From: Burkholderiaceae bacterium
GTDB taxonomy: Bacteria > Pseudomonadota > Gammaproteobacteria > Burkholderiales > Burkholderiaceae_E
Reading direction: 5' to 3'
NCBI GenBank assembly: GCA_023954015.1
Contig: JAMLIS010000003.1
Coordinates: 186,001-250,000 of the forward strand
DNA: 64,000 nucleotides
Shown: positions 56,572-64,000 of the stretch, in pieces
Position numbering within the stretch: the stretch's first letter is position 1
Layout of the letters: each line of letters starts with the position of its first letter
The notes under the pieces: model-generated
Databases searched by the model: none
Told to the model about the DNA's origin: nothing
The model's input: the letters and a program-made list of their open reading frames with translations, nothing else
Made by a program: the position numbers and the translations under genes

Positions 56572-57182
56572 GTGGAACAGATAGTTGCGAGGTCTTTTTC
56601 GAGAATAACGCGAACTTCCTCGACACTTCCGCTGCCGTCGATCCGGACGATGCGCGCCGGATCGGCCGCCGCCCGTTGCCGATAGCCCTCGCGCACGCGC
56701 GCGAAGAACGCGACGCCCTCGCGCTCGAAGCGATCGGCCTCCCGCGAGCCGGTGCGACGCCGGGCGGCGAGCTGCGGCTCGACGTCGAACCAGTAGGTGC
56801 GCGCCGGCTGCAGTCCGCCCTGCACCCACGATTCGAGCCAGGCGATCCGCTCGGGATCGGCCCCGCGCCCCGCGCCCTGGTACGCCCAGGTGGAATCGGT
56901 GAAGCGGTCGCAGACGACCCAGGTGCCGCGCGCGAGCGCAGGAGCGATGCGCCGCTCGAGGTGATCGCGCCGAGCGGCAAATACCAGCATCAGTTCGGTC
57001 TCGAGCGACATCGTCCGGTGCAACAGCAGTTCGCGCAACGCCTCGGCCAGCTCCGTGCCGCCGGGCTCGCGCGTGGCGAGCACGTCGTAGCCGCGCATGC
57101 GCAGCCATTCGATCGATTGCGCGACGTGCGTGCTCTTGCCCGCGCCGTCGATTCCCTCGAAGGTGACGAAGCGGCCCTTCAT
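56568..57182 (-). CDS. tmk: Thymidylate kinase
   Basis: 204 residues. The P-loop is FEGIDGAGKST, followed by the DR-like signature VVCDRFTDSTWAYQG and the lid region with basic residues. It phosphorylates dTMP to dTDP. ATGA overlaps with both mltG upstream and holB downstream show a coupled operon. Confidence 0.97.
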   Translation of the reverse strand: MKGRFVTFEGIDGAGKSTHVAQSIEWLRMRGYDVLATREPGGTELAEALRELLLHRTMSLETELMLVFAARRDHLERRIAPALARGTWVVCDRFTDSTWAYQGAGRGADPERIAWLESWVQGGLQPARTYWFDVEPQLAARRRTGSREADRFEREGVAFFARVREGYRQRAAADPARIVRIDGSGSVEEVRVILEKDLATICST

Positions 57183-58183
57183 CGGCTTCCTCGCTGATAG
57201 CGCGAGACGGCGCGGTTGTGGCTGGACAGGTCCGACGAGAACTCGCTGGTGCCGTCGCCGCGCGAGACGAAGTACAGCGCGCGCGTGTCCGCCGGACGCA
57301 GCGCCGCCTCGATCGAGGCCTTGCTGGTCAACGCGATCGGCGTCGGCGGCAGGCCGGCGCGAGTGTAGGTGTTGTACTCGGTATCGGCCTGCAGGTCGCG
57401 CTTGCGCAGGTTGCCGTCGAAGCGCTCGCCCATGCCGTAGATCGTCGTCGGATCGCTCTGCAGCAGCATTCCGCGGCGCAGCCGATTGACGAAGACGGCA
57501 GCGACCTTGTCGCGCTCCTCGGCCAGCCCCGTCTCCTTCTCGACGATCGACGCGAGGACCAGCGCCTCGTAGGGGTTGCGAAACGGCAGGTCGGGCGCGC
57601 GTTGCTCCCACGCGGCATGCAGCGTGCGCTGCAGCGCCTGGTAGGCGCGCCGGTAGATCTCGAGGTCGCTCGCGCCGGGCGTGAAGCGGTAGGTGTCCGG
57701 AAAGAACAGTCCTTCGGGTCGCCGCTCGCTCGCGCCGACCCGCTGCATCAGCTCGGCGTCGTCCAGCCCCCGTGTGTCGTGCGCGAGATCGGGACTCGCG
57801 TCGATCGCCTCGCGCATCTGGCGAAAGGTCCACCCTTCTCCGAAGCGGATGGACACCAGCAGGACGTCTCCGCGCACGAACTTCTCCAGCAGCGCGTCGA
57901 TCGTGAGCGGTGCGGCCAGTTCGTAGGTGCCTGCCTTGAGCTTGCCGTCGTGGCCGCGCAGCTTGTACCACAGCCAGAGTTCGACGGGACGCACGTCGAC
58001 GCCCTGCGCGCGCAGCGCCTGTGCCACGCCGCGCACGTTCGCGCCGGCGGGCAGCGTGAAGCGGATCGGAGACTGGCCGAAGCCGAGCGGTTCGACGCGG
58101 AAGCGATGCCATCCCCACGCGAGTGCGGCGCCGGCGGCGATCAGCAACGAAAGCAGGACGAGCCCGACGGTCCGACCCTTCAA
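57179..58183 (-). CDS. mltG: Endolytic murein transglycosylase MltG
   Basis: 334 residues. One N-terminal membrane helix (VGLVLLSLLIAAGAALAWGW) anchors a periplasmic LysM-like region and a YceG domain. The catalytic Glu is in LASIVEKETGL (near residue 215). It cuts nascent glycan strands and limits their length. No ATG or GTG fits; the TTG at 58183, with AGGAG 9 bases upstream, gives a normal N-terminus. It is divergent from ygfZ (80 bases between), so it probably starts the five- to six-gene transcript. Confidence 0.93.
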   Translation of the reverse strand: MKGRTVGLVLLSLLIAAGAALAWGWHRFRVEPLGFGQSPIRFTLPAGANVRGVAQALRAQGVDVRPVELWLWYKLRGHDGKLKAGTYELAAPLTIDALLEKFVRGDVLLVSIRFGEGWTFRQMREAIDASPDLAHDTRGLDDAELMQRVGASERRPEGLFFPDTYRFTPGASDLEIYRRAYQALQRTLHAAWEQRAPDLPFRNPYEALVLASIVEKETGLAEERDKVAAVFVNRLRRGMLLQSDPTTIYGMGERFDGNLRKRDLQADTEYNTYTRAGLPPTPIALTSKASIEAALRPADTRALYFVSRGDGTSEFSSDLSSHNRAVSRYQRGSR

Positions 58184-58263
58184 CGCGACAGGCTCCTGGG
58201 CTTGCGGTTCGACAACGACAGGGGTGGCTCCTATGATAATCGGTCGACTCCGGCACCCGACCC

Positions 58264-59463
58264 ATGACGTCCGTACGCATTGCTCCGATCCCGAAACCGC
58301 CCGCGGCACCGCCCGATCTCGGTGCGGTACGCGCGGCCGCCGCGCGCTGCGGCATCTCGCTGTACGACGACGCCTACGGCACCGGGTCGCGCATCGAAAC
58401 CCGGGGCTCGTCGCCTGCGGCGAGTCGCGTCTCGTTCGCCGACGGCGCGCTCGCGTGGCTGCCCGGCGCGTCCGTGCTGGCGCTCGATGGGGACGACGCA
58501 CTGCGCTTCCTGCACTCGCAGACGACCAACGACGTGCTGCAGCAGGCGCCCGGGACGGCTCGCTGGCACGGCTACTGCTCCCCGAAGGGCAGGTTGCTGG
58601 CGACGATGCTCGCCTGGCGCGCGGGCGAGAAGTCGCTGCGCCTGCTGCTGCCCGACAGCGTCGCCGAAACGATCCGCGGGCGGCTGGCGATGTTCGTGCT
58701 GCGCTCGAAGGTGCGGATCGCCAACGACAGCGGCGTGTTGGTCGTGCTCGGCGTGAGCGGCGCTGCGGGCGCCGATGCGCTGTCCATGCTGCGCCTGGCT
58801 CCGCCCGCGCCGATGAAGGTGGCCATCGCCGACGACGCCGGCAGTGGGCATTCTTCCGGGTTTGACGTGCCGCCGGCGCACCGGCTGGCGGCGATCGGCC
58901 TGCCGCCGCTACCCGCGCAGGCAACGGCCGGAGCCGATGCGGACGTGCCTCGCTGGCTCCTCGTCGTTCCGGTGGAGTCCGTCGACGAGGCATGGAACGC
59001 GCTGCGCGCGACGCTCGTGCCCGTCGACAGTCGTGCCTGGCGCTGGACCGACGTGCGAAGCGGCGTGGCCTCGATCGTCGCCGCCACGAGCGAACAGTTC
59101 GTGCCGCAGATGCTCAATCTCGAGACCGATGCGATCGGCGCGGTCAGCTTCACGAAGGGCTGCTATCCGGGCCAGGAGGTCGTCGCGCGCAGCCACTACC
59201 TCGGCAAGACGAAGCGGCGCGCATTCCTCGCGCGGATCGCCTCGCCGGCCGGGGGTGCCGCTCGCGAACCTGCGCCGGGCACGGACGTGCTCGATGCGGC
59301 CGGGCAACCGGTAGGTCTGGTGGTCGCAGCGGCAGCTTCGCCCGATGGCGCGATCGACGTCCTCTACCAGGCGCAGGTAGCGGCCGCGCAGGAAGGCGCT
59401 CTCGGCGTCGACGGACAGGCGCTGCAGCCGCTCGCCTTGCCCTATCCGCTGGAGATTGCATGA
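58264..59463 (+). CDS. ygfZ: YgfZ folate-binding Fe-S cluster protein
   Basis: 399 residues of the GcvT/aminomethyltransferase-like fold. The diagnostic KGCYPGQEVVARSHYLGK contains the conserved Cys. YgfZ uses tetrahydrofolate to help build or repair some Fe-S enzymes, such as MiaB. The gene is divergent from mltG. Its last base overlaps the next start as ATGA, which links it to the DUF4936 gene. Confidence 0.94.
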   Translation: MTSVRIAPIPKPPAAPPDLGAVRAAAARCGISLYDDAYGTGSRIETRGSSPAASRVSFADGALAWLPGASVLALDGDDALRFLHSQTTNDVLQQAPGTARWHGYCSPKGRLLATMLAWRAGEKSLRLLLPDSVAETIRGRLAMFVLRSKVRIANDSGVLVVLGVSGAAGADALSMLRLAPPAPMKVAIADDAGSGHSSGFDVPPAHRLAAIGLPPLPAQATAGADADVPRWLLVVPVESVDEAWNALRATLVPVDSRAWRWTDVRSGVASIVAATSEQFVPQMLNLETDAIGAVSFTKGCYPGQEVVARSHYLGKTKRRAFLARIASPAGGAAREPAPGTDVLDAAGQPVGLVVAAAASPDGAIDVLYQAQVAAAQEGALGVDGQALQPLALPYPLEIA

Positions 59464-59786
59464 ACGAGCTCGTCGTCCTCGTCTGGTTCCGCGCCGACCC
59501 TGCCCGCAACGACGAATGCCGGCGCGCGCTGCATGCGCTCGCCGCGCGCATGGAATCCCGGTTCGGCGTGCACGGACGCTTCGGCTGGCGCGACGAATCC
59601 GAGAAGAACCGGCGGACCTGGCTCGAATCCTGGGAGCCGCTGCGCGACGCGCAGCAGAGCGCCTTCGTCGAGGCGCTCGAAGCCGAGGCCGCCTCGCTCG
59701 GCTTCGACGCACTGGCGCAGGGCGGGCGCTTCGTCGAAGCTTTCCGTTGGGCCGACGCGGCGAAGGACGCGCCGCGATGTGCCTGA
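59460..59786 (+). CDS. DUF4936 family protein
   Basis: 108 residues. The pattern YxWFR-like LVVLVWFRADPARNDECRRAL, then GRFGWRD and TWLESWEPL, matches the small DUF4936 family usually found after ygfZ in betaproteobacteria. It appears to be a ferredoxin-like fold, function unknown. It overlaps ygfZ by 4 bases and the NRDE gene by 10 bases. Confidence 0.85.
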   Translation: MNELVVLVWFRADPARNDECRRALHALAARMESRFGVHGRFGWRDESEKNRRTWLESWEPLRDAQQSAFVEALEAEAASLGFDALAQGGRFVEAFRWADAAKDAPRCA

Positions 59787-60610
59787 TCGCCTTCGCACTC
59801 GACGCGCACGATTCGCTCGCCTTCGTCGTCGCGGCGAACCGCGACGAGTACTACGCGCGCGAGACGGCGCCGGCCGCGTGGTGGGACGACAAGCACACGG
59901 TCTTCGGCGGACGCGATCTGCGCGCCGGCGGCAGCTGGCTCGCCATCGATCGGCGCGGCCGCTTCGCTGCCGTGACCAACGTTCGCGAACCCGATCCCGT
60001 CAGCGGGCCGCGCTCGCGCGGCGCGCTGGTGGCCGGATTCGTCGAGGGATCCGAGCCGGCGCGCGACTACGCCGAGCGCGTTCTTGGGCAGTCCGACGAG
60101 TACGCCGGCTTCAACCTGCTGCTGGTGGATCTCGCAGACGGGGAGCCGGCGCTCTTCGTGTCGAATCGCGACCCGCGGCGCATCGTCGCGCCCGGCAACG
60201 GCGTGCACGCGTGGTCGAACGGCACGCTCGACGCTCCTTGGCCGAAGGTGATGCGCCTGCGCGAGCAATTGACGCAGGGGCTCGATGCCTCGCCGCGACA
60301 ACTCGGACCGATGCTTTTCGATGCGCTCGCCGACCGGTCGATTCCCGACGACGCGGCGCTGCCCGACACCGGCGTCGGGAAAGTGCGTGAACGGATCCTG
60401 GCGCCGGCGATGATCTTCGCCCCGGGCCTGGGCTACGGCACGCGCGCCTCGACGATCCTCGCGGTGCGCCGGGACGGCCGCGTCGTGTTCGTCGAGCGCA
60501 GTTGGGCGCCCGCGGGCGAGGATCTTCGACACGCCGGCGAGCGGCGCGTGCGCTTCCGACTGGCTTCTTCGACAATCGACGCGCTGGGCCGGCGCGCGAA
60601 GCGCAAGTAG
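59777..60610 (+). CDS. NRDE family protein (TANGO2-like)
   Basis: 277 residues. The N-terminus MCLIAFALD has the catalytic-type Cys2, and the name motif is present as AANRDEYYAR. The family has an Ntn-hydrolase-like fold; eukaryotic relatives (TANGO2) have been linked to heme or lipid handling. The start at 59777 overlaps the preceding gene by 10 bases. The last ten codons and the stop are duplicated downstream (see the repeat). Confidence 0.9.
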   Translation: MCLIAFALDAHDSLAFVVAANRDEYYARETAPAAWWDDKHTVFGGRDLRAGGSWLAIDRRGRFAAVTNVREPDPVSGPRSRGALVAGFVEGSEPARDYAERVLGQSDEYAGFNLLLVDLADGEPALFVSNRDPRRIVAPGNGVHAWSNGTLDAPWPKVMRLREQLTQGLDASPRQLGPMLFDALADRSIPDDAALPDTGVGKVRERILAPAMIFAPGLGYGTRASTILAVRRDGRVVFVERSWAPAGEDLRHAGERRVRFRLASSTIDALGRRAKRK

Positions 60611-60642
60611 ACGCGCTGGGCCGGCGCGCAAAGCGCAAGTAG
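60579..60642. repeat. 32-bp tandem duplication at the NRDE gene stop
   Basis: Bases 60579-60610, the final codons and stop, are followed directly by a second copy at 60611-60642 that differs by one base (g to a). The second stop lies in the same relative place, so the duplication does not change the product. It looks like recent slippage. Confidence 0.93.
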
Positions 60643-60700
60643 TCCGGACCAGGGCCCTTTCACACGGCGATCGTCTCGGCGCGCGCGCGAAAGAAGCGCT

Positions 60701-62071
60701 TCAGCCGAGCACGCGCCGCATTCGGACGTGCTCGATTCCGGCCTCTTGATACGGCTTGCCGATCGTCTCGAAGCCGCGCCGACGATAGAAGCCCGTCGCG
60801 GAGCACTGCGCGCCGAGTTCGACGACAGCGTCGCCGCGCGCCCTTGCGCGCGCGAGGAGCGCATCGAGCACCCGCGCGCCGACGCCCTGCCCGCGCGAGT
60901 CGGCGCGAACCGCCATTCGCCCGATCTTCGCCTCCGGCAGCAATCGCCCGGTGGCGATCGCTCGGCCTGCCCGGTACGCGACGCAGTGCAAGGCTTCGCC
61001 GTCGCGTCCGTCGCGCTCGATGGCGACCGGCACGCGCTGCTCGTCGACGAAGACCTCGGTGCGCAGCGCATGCGCGTCGCTGCCGAGTCGCTCCCAGTCG
61101 CCGAAGCGCACGACGAGCGCGTCGGCGAGTGCTTCGACGAAGGCGCCGATCTCGGCACCGACGCGCTGTGGTGCTTCGTGCACGAGCCAATGCGTTGCCT
61201 CGGGCAGGCGCACGATACGCAGATCCGGTACGACGCGTTCGAGGCCGTCGAGCAGCGAGGGCAGCAATGCGCCGTCGCGCTCGCCCCAGACGACGAGCGT
61301 CGGCACGCGCACGACGAAGCGCGATGCATCGAGGGCGGGAAGCGCACTCGCGTCGCCGTCTCCGGGCGGATGCAGCGGCGAGGCACGGTAGTAGTTCACC
61401 GCAGCGGGGAGTGCTCCCGGCGTGCGCCACGCCGCGCGGTATTCGGCGCGCTGCCCGGCGTCGAGCCACTTCGCCGGGCCCATCGATTCGAGCATCGCGT
61501 CGAGCCGCGCGAAATCGTCGCGCGCGAGCACGATCTCCGAGCCCGGGCGGCGCAGCCAGTTCATGTAGGCGCTCGCCGCCTGCTGGCCGGGATCGCGCGC
61601 GAGCGCATCGGCGAAGGGCACCGGGTGCGGCGCGTTCAGGATGACGAGCCGCTCGACGCGTTCGGGGTGTGCGATCGCGAAGGCCCAGGCGATGGCGCCG
61701 CCCCAGTCGTGACCGACGAGCGTGCAGCGCTCATGGCCCAGCACGTCGACGAATGCCTGAAGGTTTGCGACGAGTTCGCTCATCCGACAGCCGTCGACAT
61801 CCGCCGGCTTGTCCGAGCGTCCATAGCCGGGCAGATCGGGCGCGACGACGTGGAATCGCGCCGCGAAGACCGGCATCAGGGCGCGCCAGGCGAACCACCC
61901 TTCGGGGAAGCCGTGCAGCATCAACAGCAACGGTGCGCGCTCGGTGCCGCACGCCGCGTAATGCAGCCGCAACGATTGCGCGGTCGAGCCGAGCCGGGCG
62001 TACTGCCCGTCGCGGATCGCGTCGCGCGTGCACGGATCGCTCGAATCGCGCCGGCGCGGCGCGTCCTGCAT
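60701..62071 (-). CDS. Alpha/beta hydrolase fused to a GNAT acetyltransferase
   Basis: 456 residues. Residues ~25-310 are an epoxide-hydrolase/dehalogenase-type hydrolase: oxyanion motif LHGFPEGW, nucleophile Asp in LVGHDWGGAIAW and His in ATHWLVHEAP. Residues ~320-456 are a GNAT domain of the YjcF/ElaA kind: TEVFVDEQRVP, acetyl-CoA loop ADSRGQGVGARVL, and a closing CSATGFYRRRGF. No stop or start separates them, so it is one protein. The combination is uncommon. It lies 9 bases after an MDR gene on the same strand. Substrates unknown. Confidence 0.88.
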   Translation of the reverse strand: MQDAPRRRDSSDPCTRDAIRDGQYARLGSTAQSLRLHYAACGTERAPLLLMLHGFPEGWFAWRALMPVFAARFHVVAPDLPGYGRSDKPADVDGCRMSELVANLQAFVDVLGHERCTLVGHDWGGAIAWAFAIAHPERVERLVILNAPHPVPFADALARDPGQQAASAYMNWLRRPGSEIVLARDDFARLDAMLESMGPAKWLDAGQRAEYRAAWRTPGALPAAVNYYRASPLHPPGDGDASALPALDASRFVVRVPTLVVWGERDGALLPSLLDGLERVVPDLRIVRLPEATHWLVHEAPQRVGAEIGAFVEALADALVVRFGDWERLGSDAHALRTEVFVDEQRVPVAIERDGRDGEALHCVAYRAGRAIATGRLLPEAKIGRMAVRADSRGQGVGARVLDALLARARARGDAVVELGAQCSATGFYRRRGFETIGKPYQEAGIEHVRMRRVLG

Positions 62072-62080
62072 GCGCCGCTC

Positions 62081-63079
62081 CTAATCGAGTGAAACCAGCT
62101 GCTTGCCGACGTTGCGTCCTGCGAGCAGACCGACGAACGCTTCGGGAGCACTCTCCAGTCCGCGTGCGATCGTCTCGCGATAGCGCAGGCTCCCGTCGGC
62201 GACGCGCTGCGCGAGTTCGGCCAGCGCCGTCGGCCACGCGTCCAGGTGCTCGGAGACGATGAAGCCCTCGACGCGCAGCCGGTTGACGAGAATCGAGCCG
62301 AACTGCGTCACCGGCATCGGCTGGCCGCTGTAGCCGGAGATCAGCCCGCACACGGCGACGCGGCCGAACGCGTTCATTCGCCGCAGCGTCGCATCGAGGG
62401 GCTCGCCGCCGACGTTCTCGAACAGGCCGTCGACGCCGCCGGGAGTGGCTGCGCGAAGGTCTTCGTACAGTCGCCCCGCCTTGTAGTCGATGCAGGCATC
62501 GAGGCCGTACTCGTCGGTGACGATCGCGCACTTCTGCGGACCGCCGGCGATGCCGACCACGCGGCAGCCCGCTGCCTTCGCCAGTTGCCCGACGACGGAG
62601 CCGACCGCGCCGCTAGCGGCGGACACGACGATCGTCTCGCCTGCCTTCGGCCCGATGATCCGGTTCAGTCCGTACCAGGCGGTGACGCCGGGCATTCCGA
62701 CCGAGCCGAGGTAGGCCGACAGCGCAATGCGCGACGTGTCGACCTTCGTCAGCCCGCTGCCGTCGGAGACGCCGTAGAGCTGCCAGCCGAGCATGCCGAC
62801 GACGGCGTCGCCGACCGCGAAGCGCGCGTTCCTGCTTTCGACGACCTCGCCGGCCGTGCCGCCGACCATCACTTCGCCGAGCGCCTGCGGCGCCGCGTAC
62901 GACTTCGTGTCGTCCATCCGTCCGCGCATGTACGGATCGAGCGACAGGAAGCGGTTGCGCACGAGCACCTGGCCGTCGGCGATCGCCGGCACGGACGCCT
63001 CTTCGAGGCGGAAATCATCGGCCGACGCCGCACCCTTCGGCCGGCGCGCGAGCACGATGCGGCGATTCTTCTCGGCCAT
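62081..63079 (-). CDS. NADP-dependent MDR oxidoreductase (CurA/leukotriene B4 12-HD type)
   Basis: 332 residues. The sequence RRPKGAASADDFRLEE, SLDPYMRGRMDD and VVSAASGAVGSVVGQLAKAAGCRVVGIAGG are hallmarks of the NADPH-dependent alkenal/enone reductases such as CurA. They reduce carbon-carbon double bonds next to carbonyl groups. It follows the SDR gene by 44 bases and precedes the hydrolase-GNAT fusion. Confidence 0.92.
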   Translation of the reverse strand: MAEKNRRIVLARRPKGAASADDFRLEEASVPAIADGQVLVRNRFLSLDPYMRGRMDDTKSYAAPQALGEVMVGGTAGEVVESRNARFAVGDAVVGMLGWQLYGVSDGSGLTKVDTSRIALSAYLGSVGMPGVTAWYGLNRIIGPKAGETIVVSAASGAVGSVVGQLAKAAGCRVVGIAGGPQKCAIVTDEYGLDACIDYKAGRLYEDLRAATPGGVDGLFENVGGEPLDATLRRMNAFGRVAVCGLISGYSGQPMPVTQFGSILVNRLRVEGFIVSEHLDAWPTALAELAQRVADGSLRYRETIARGLESAPEAFVGLLAGRNVGKQLVSLD

Positions 63080-63123
63080 TGCGTCGTTCCTCCTGCGTTG
63101 CAGCCCGCTGTGCCGGGCGTTGC

Positions 63124-63900
63124 TCAGACCGCCGTGATGCCGCCGTCGACGGCGAGGATCTGGCCGGTGATGTGCTTGCCGGCGTCCGAGCAGAAGAGCA
63201 CCGCGGCGCCCTTCAGGTCCTCGTCGTCGCCCAGGCGGTGCAGCGGCGTGCGCGCCTTCACCTTGTCCTCGATCTCGGCGAGCGTCGCGCGCGACATCTT
63301 CGACGGGAAGAAGCCGGGCGCCAGTGCGTTCACGGTGATGCCGTGCTCGCCCCACTCGCCGGCGAGGGCGCGCGTGAAGTTGACCAGCCCGCCCTTGGTC
63401 GTGTTGTAGGCGATCGTGTGATTCGTGCCCGGCTCGTTGCCGCGCAGCCCGGCGATCGACGCGACGATCAGTATGCGGCCGTAGCGGCGCGGGATCATCG
63501 AGCGCCTGCCGATCTGCTGCGTCAGCAGGAACACGCCGGTGAGATTCAGGTTCACCAGCTTCTGCCAGGCCTCGAGCGGATGCTCGGCCATCGGCGCGCC
63601 CCAGGTCGTACCGGCATTGTTGACGAGGATGTCGCAGTGGCCGAGCCGTGCGAGCGCGGCATCGGCGAAGGCGGCGATCGACTCGGGCTTGCCGAGGTCG
63701 GCCGCGATTGCATGCGCGCGCACGCCCTGCCCGGCCAGGTGCGCCACCGCTTCGTCGAGTTCGGCCTGCTTGCGGGCAGCGAGCATGATCTCCGCGCCCA
63801 TCTCGCCGAGCGCCTCGGCGATCTGCAAGCCGAGCCCGCGCGAACCGCCGGTGACGATCGCCTTGTGCCCGGCCAGATTCATCGAATCGCGTACCGACAT
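63124..63900 (-). CDS. Short-chain dehydrogenase/reductase
   Basis: 258 residues. The glycine motif is VTGGSRGLGLQIAEAL, followed by NNAG, the catalytic Ser in VASIAG and YNTTKGG as YxxxK. Arg and Lys after strand 2 (AARKQAE) favour NADP(H). The C-terminus GQILAVDGGITAV is typical. It sits between a thiolase and an MDR reductase, which suggests a lipid or CoA-thioester pathway. Confidence 0.93.
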   Translation of the reverse strand: MSVRDSMNLAGHKAIVTGGSRGLGLQIAEALGEMGAEIMLAARKQAELDEAVAHLAGQGVRAHAIAADLGKPESIAAFADAALARLGHCDILVNNAGTTWGAPMAEHPLEAWQKLVNLNLTGVFLLTQQIGRRSMIPRRYGRILIVASIAGLRGNEPGTNHTIAYNTTKGGLVNFTRALAGEWGEHGITVNALAPGFFPSKMSRATLAEIEDKVKARTPLHRLGDDEDLKGAAVLFCSDAGKHITGQILAVDGGITAV

Positions 63901-63912
63901 CGCCGCTCTCCG

Positions 63913-64000
63913 TCAGACGATCTCGAACAGCCCCGCTGCGCCCATTCCGCCACCGACGCACATCGTGACGACGGCCCAGCGCGCGCCCCGCCGACGACCC
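63913..64000 (-). CDS. Acetyl-CoA acyltransferase (thiolase), C-terminal fragment
   Basis: Only the last 28 residues are in the window; the gene continues past the right edge. The segment VTMCVGGGMGAAGLFE carries the CxGGGxG signature with the second catalytic Cys of thiolases, which cleave or form 3-ketoacyl-CoA. It ends 12 bases before the SDR gene, so the two are probably cotranscribed. Confidence 0.88.
   Translation of the reverse strand, partial: GRRRGARWAVVTMCVGGGMGAAGLFEIV

Overview
The window is very GC-rich and has strong third-position GC bias, so almost every gene casts long antisense and out-of-frame open frames. Gene content and order point to a betaproteobacterium, probably Burkholderiales: mltG-tmk-holB-pilZ-tatD in one run, proteobacterial gshA, mnmC, rlmJ, a YgfZ/DUF4936/NRDE group, TRAP transporter genes and a fused D-2-hydroxyacid dehydrogenase. 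I saw no rRNA, tRNA, CRISPR array, prophage or complete insertion sequence. Both edges cut genes: an ABC-F ATPase on the left and a thiolase on the right.

Layout. 1-11.7 kb: end of an ABC-F gene, a two-component system, an LTA-synthase-like membrane phosphotransferase, a LysR regulator coupled to mnmC, then an SPW protein, a BT1/MFS-like carrier and a class III aminotransferase. 11.8-20.0 kb: eight tightly overlapping minus-strand genes for a complex-I-like membrane complex, in the order A, B/D fusion, H, J, K, L, M, N. 20.1-33.6 kb: a PLP ammonia-lyase, HIT protein, serA, nnrS, a frameshifted aspA behind a truncated cupin-like reading frame, an Xre/RES toxin-antitoxin pair, a TMEM175-like channel, GST and SDR, patatin, gshA, an L,D-transpeptidase and a serine-rich secreted protein. 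33.7-43.9 kb: a GntR-controlled catabolic locus (D-2-hydroxyacid dehydrogenase on one side; aminotransferase, TRAP transporter, enoyl-CoA hydratase and CoA-transferase on the other), closed by a 161-bp interrupted palindrome. 44.1-54 kb: signalling, membrane and small metabolic genes. 54-64 kb: the tatD-pilZ-holB-tmk-mltG run, ygfZ group, an alpha/beta hydrolase-GNAT fusion, and an MDR/SDR/thiolase lipid-type group.

The most unusual system is the complex-I-like operon. It keeps every membrane subunit (A, H, J, K, L, M, N) but has no NuoE, F, G or I. In place of NuoB, C and D it has one 375-residue protein that looks like a NuoB remnant fused to the N-terminal part of NuoD. The cysteines that would bind cluster N2 and the quinone-site histidine are missing. 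NuoH has lost much of its quinone-chamber signature. NuoL, M and K keep their main pump residues, while NuoN has lost its TM5 glutamate and changed its TM7 lysine to glutamate. This looks like an ion-translocating membrane arm without the usual redox machinery; its driving force and partner are unknown.

The second coherent unit is the GntR locus. A regulator gene and a D-2-hydroxyacid dehydrogenase gene overlap and diverge from an aminotransferase-TRAP-hydratase-CoA-transferase series, with two matching operator-like sites between them. It probably handles an imported organic acid whose identity the sequence does not show.
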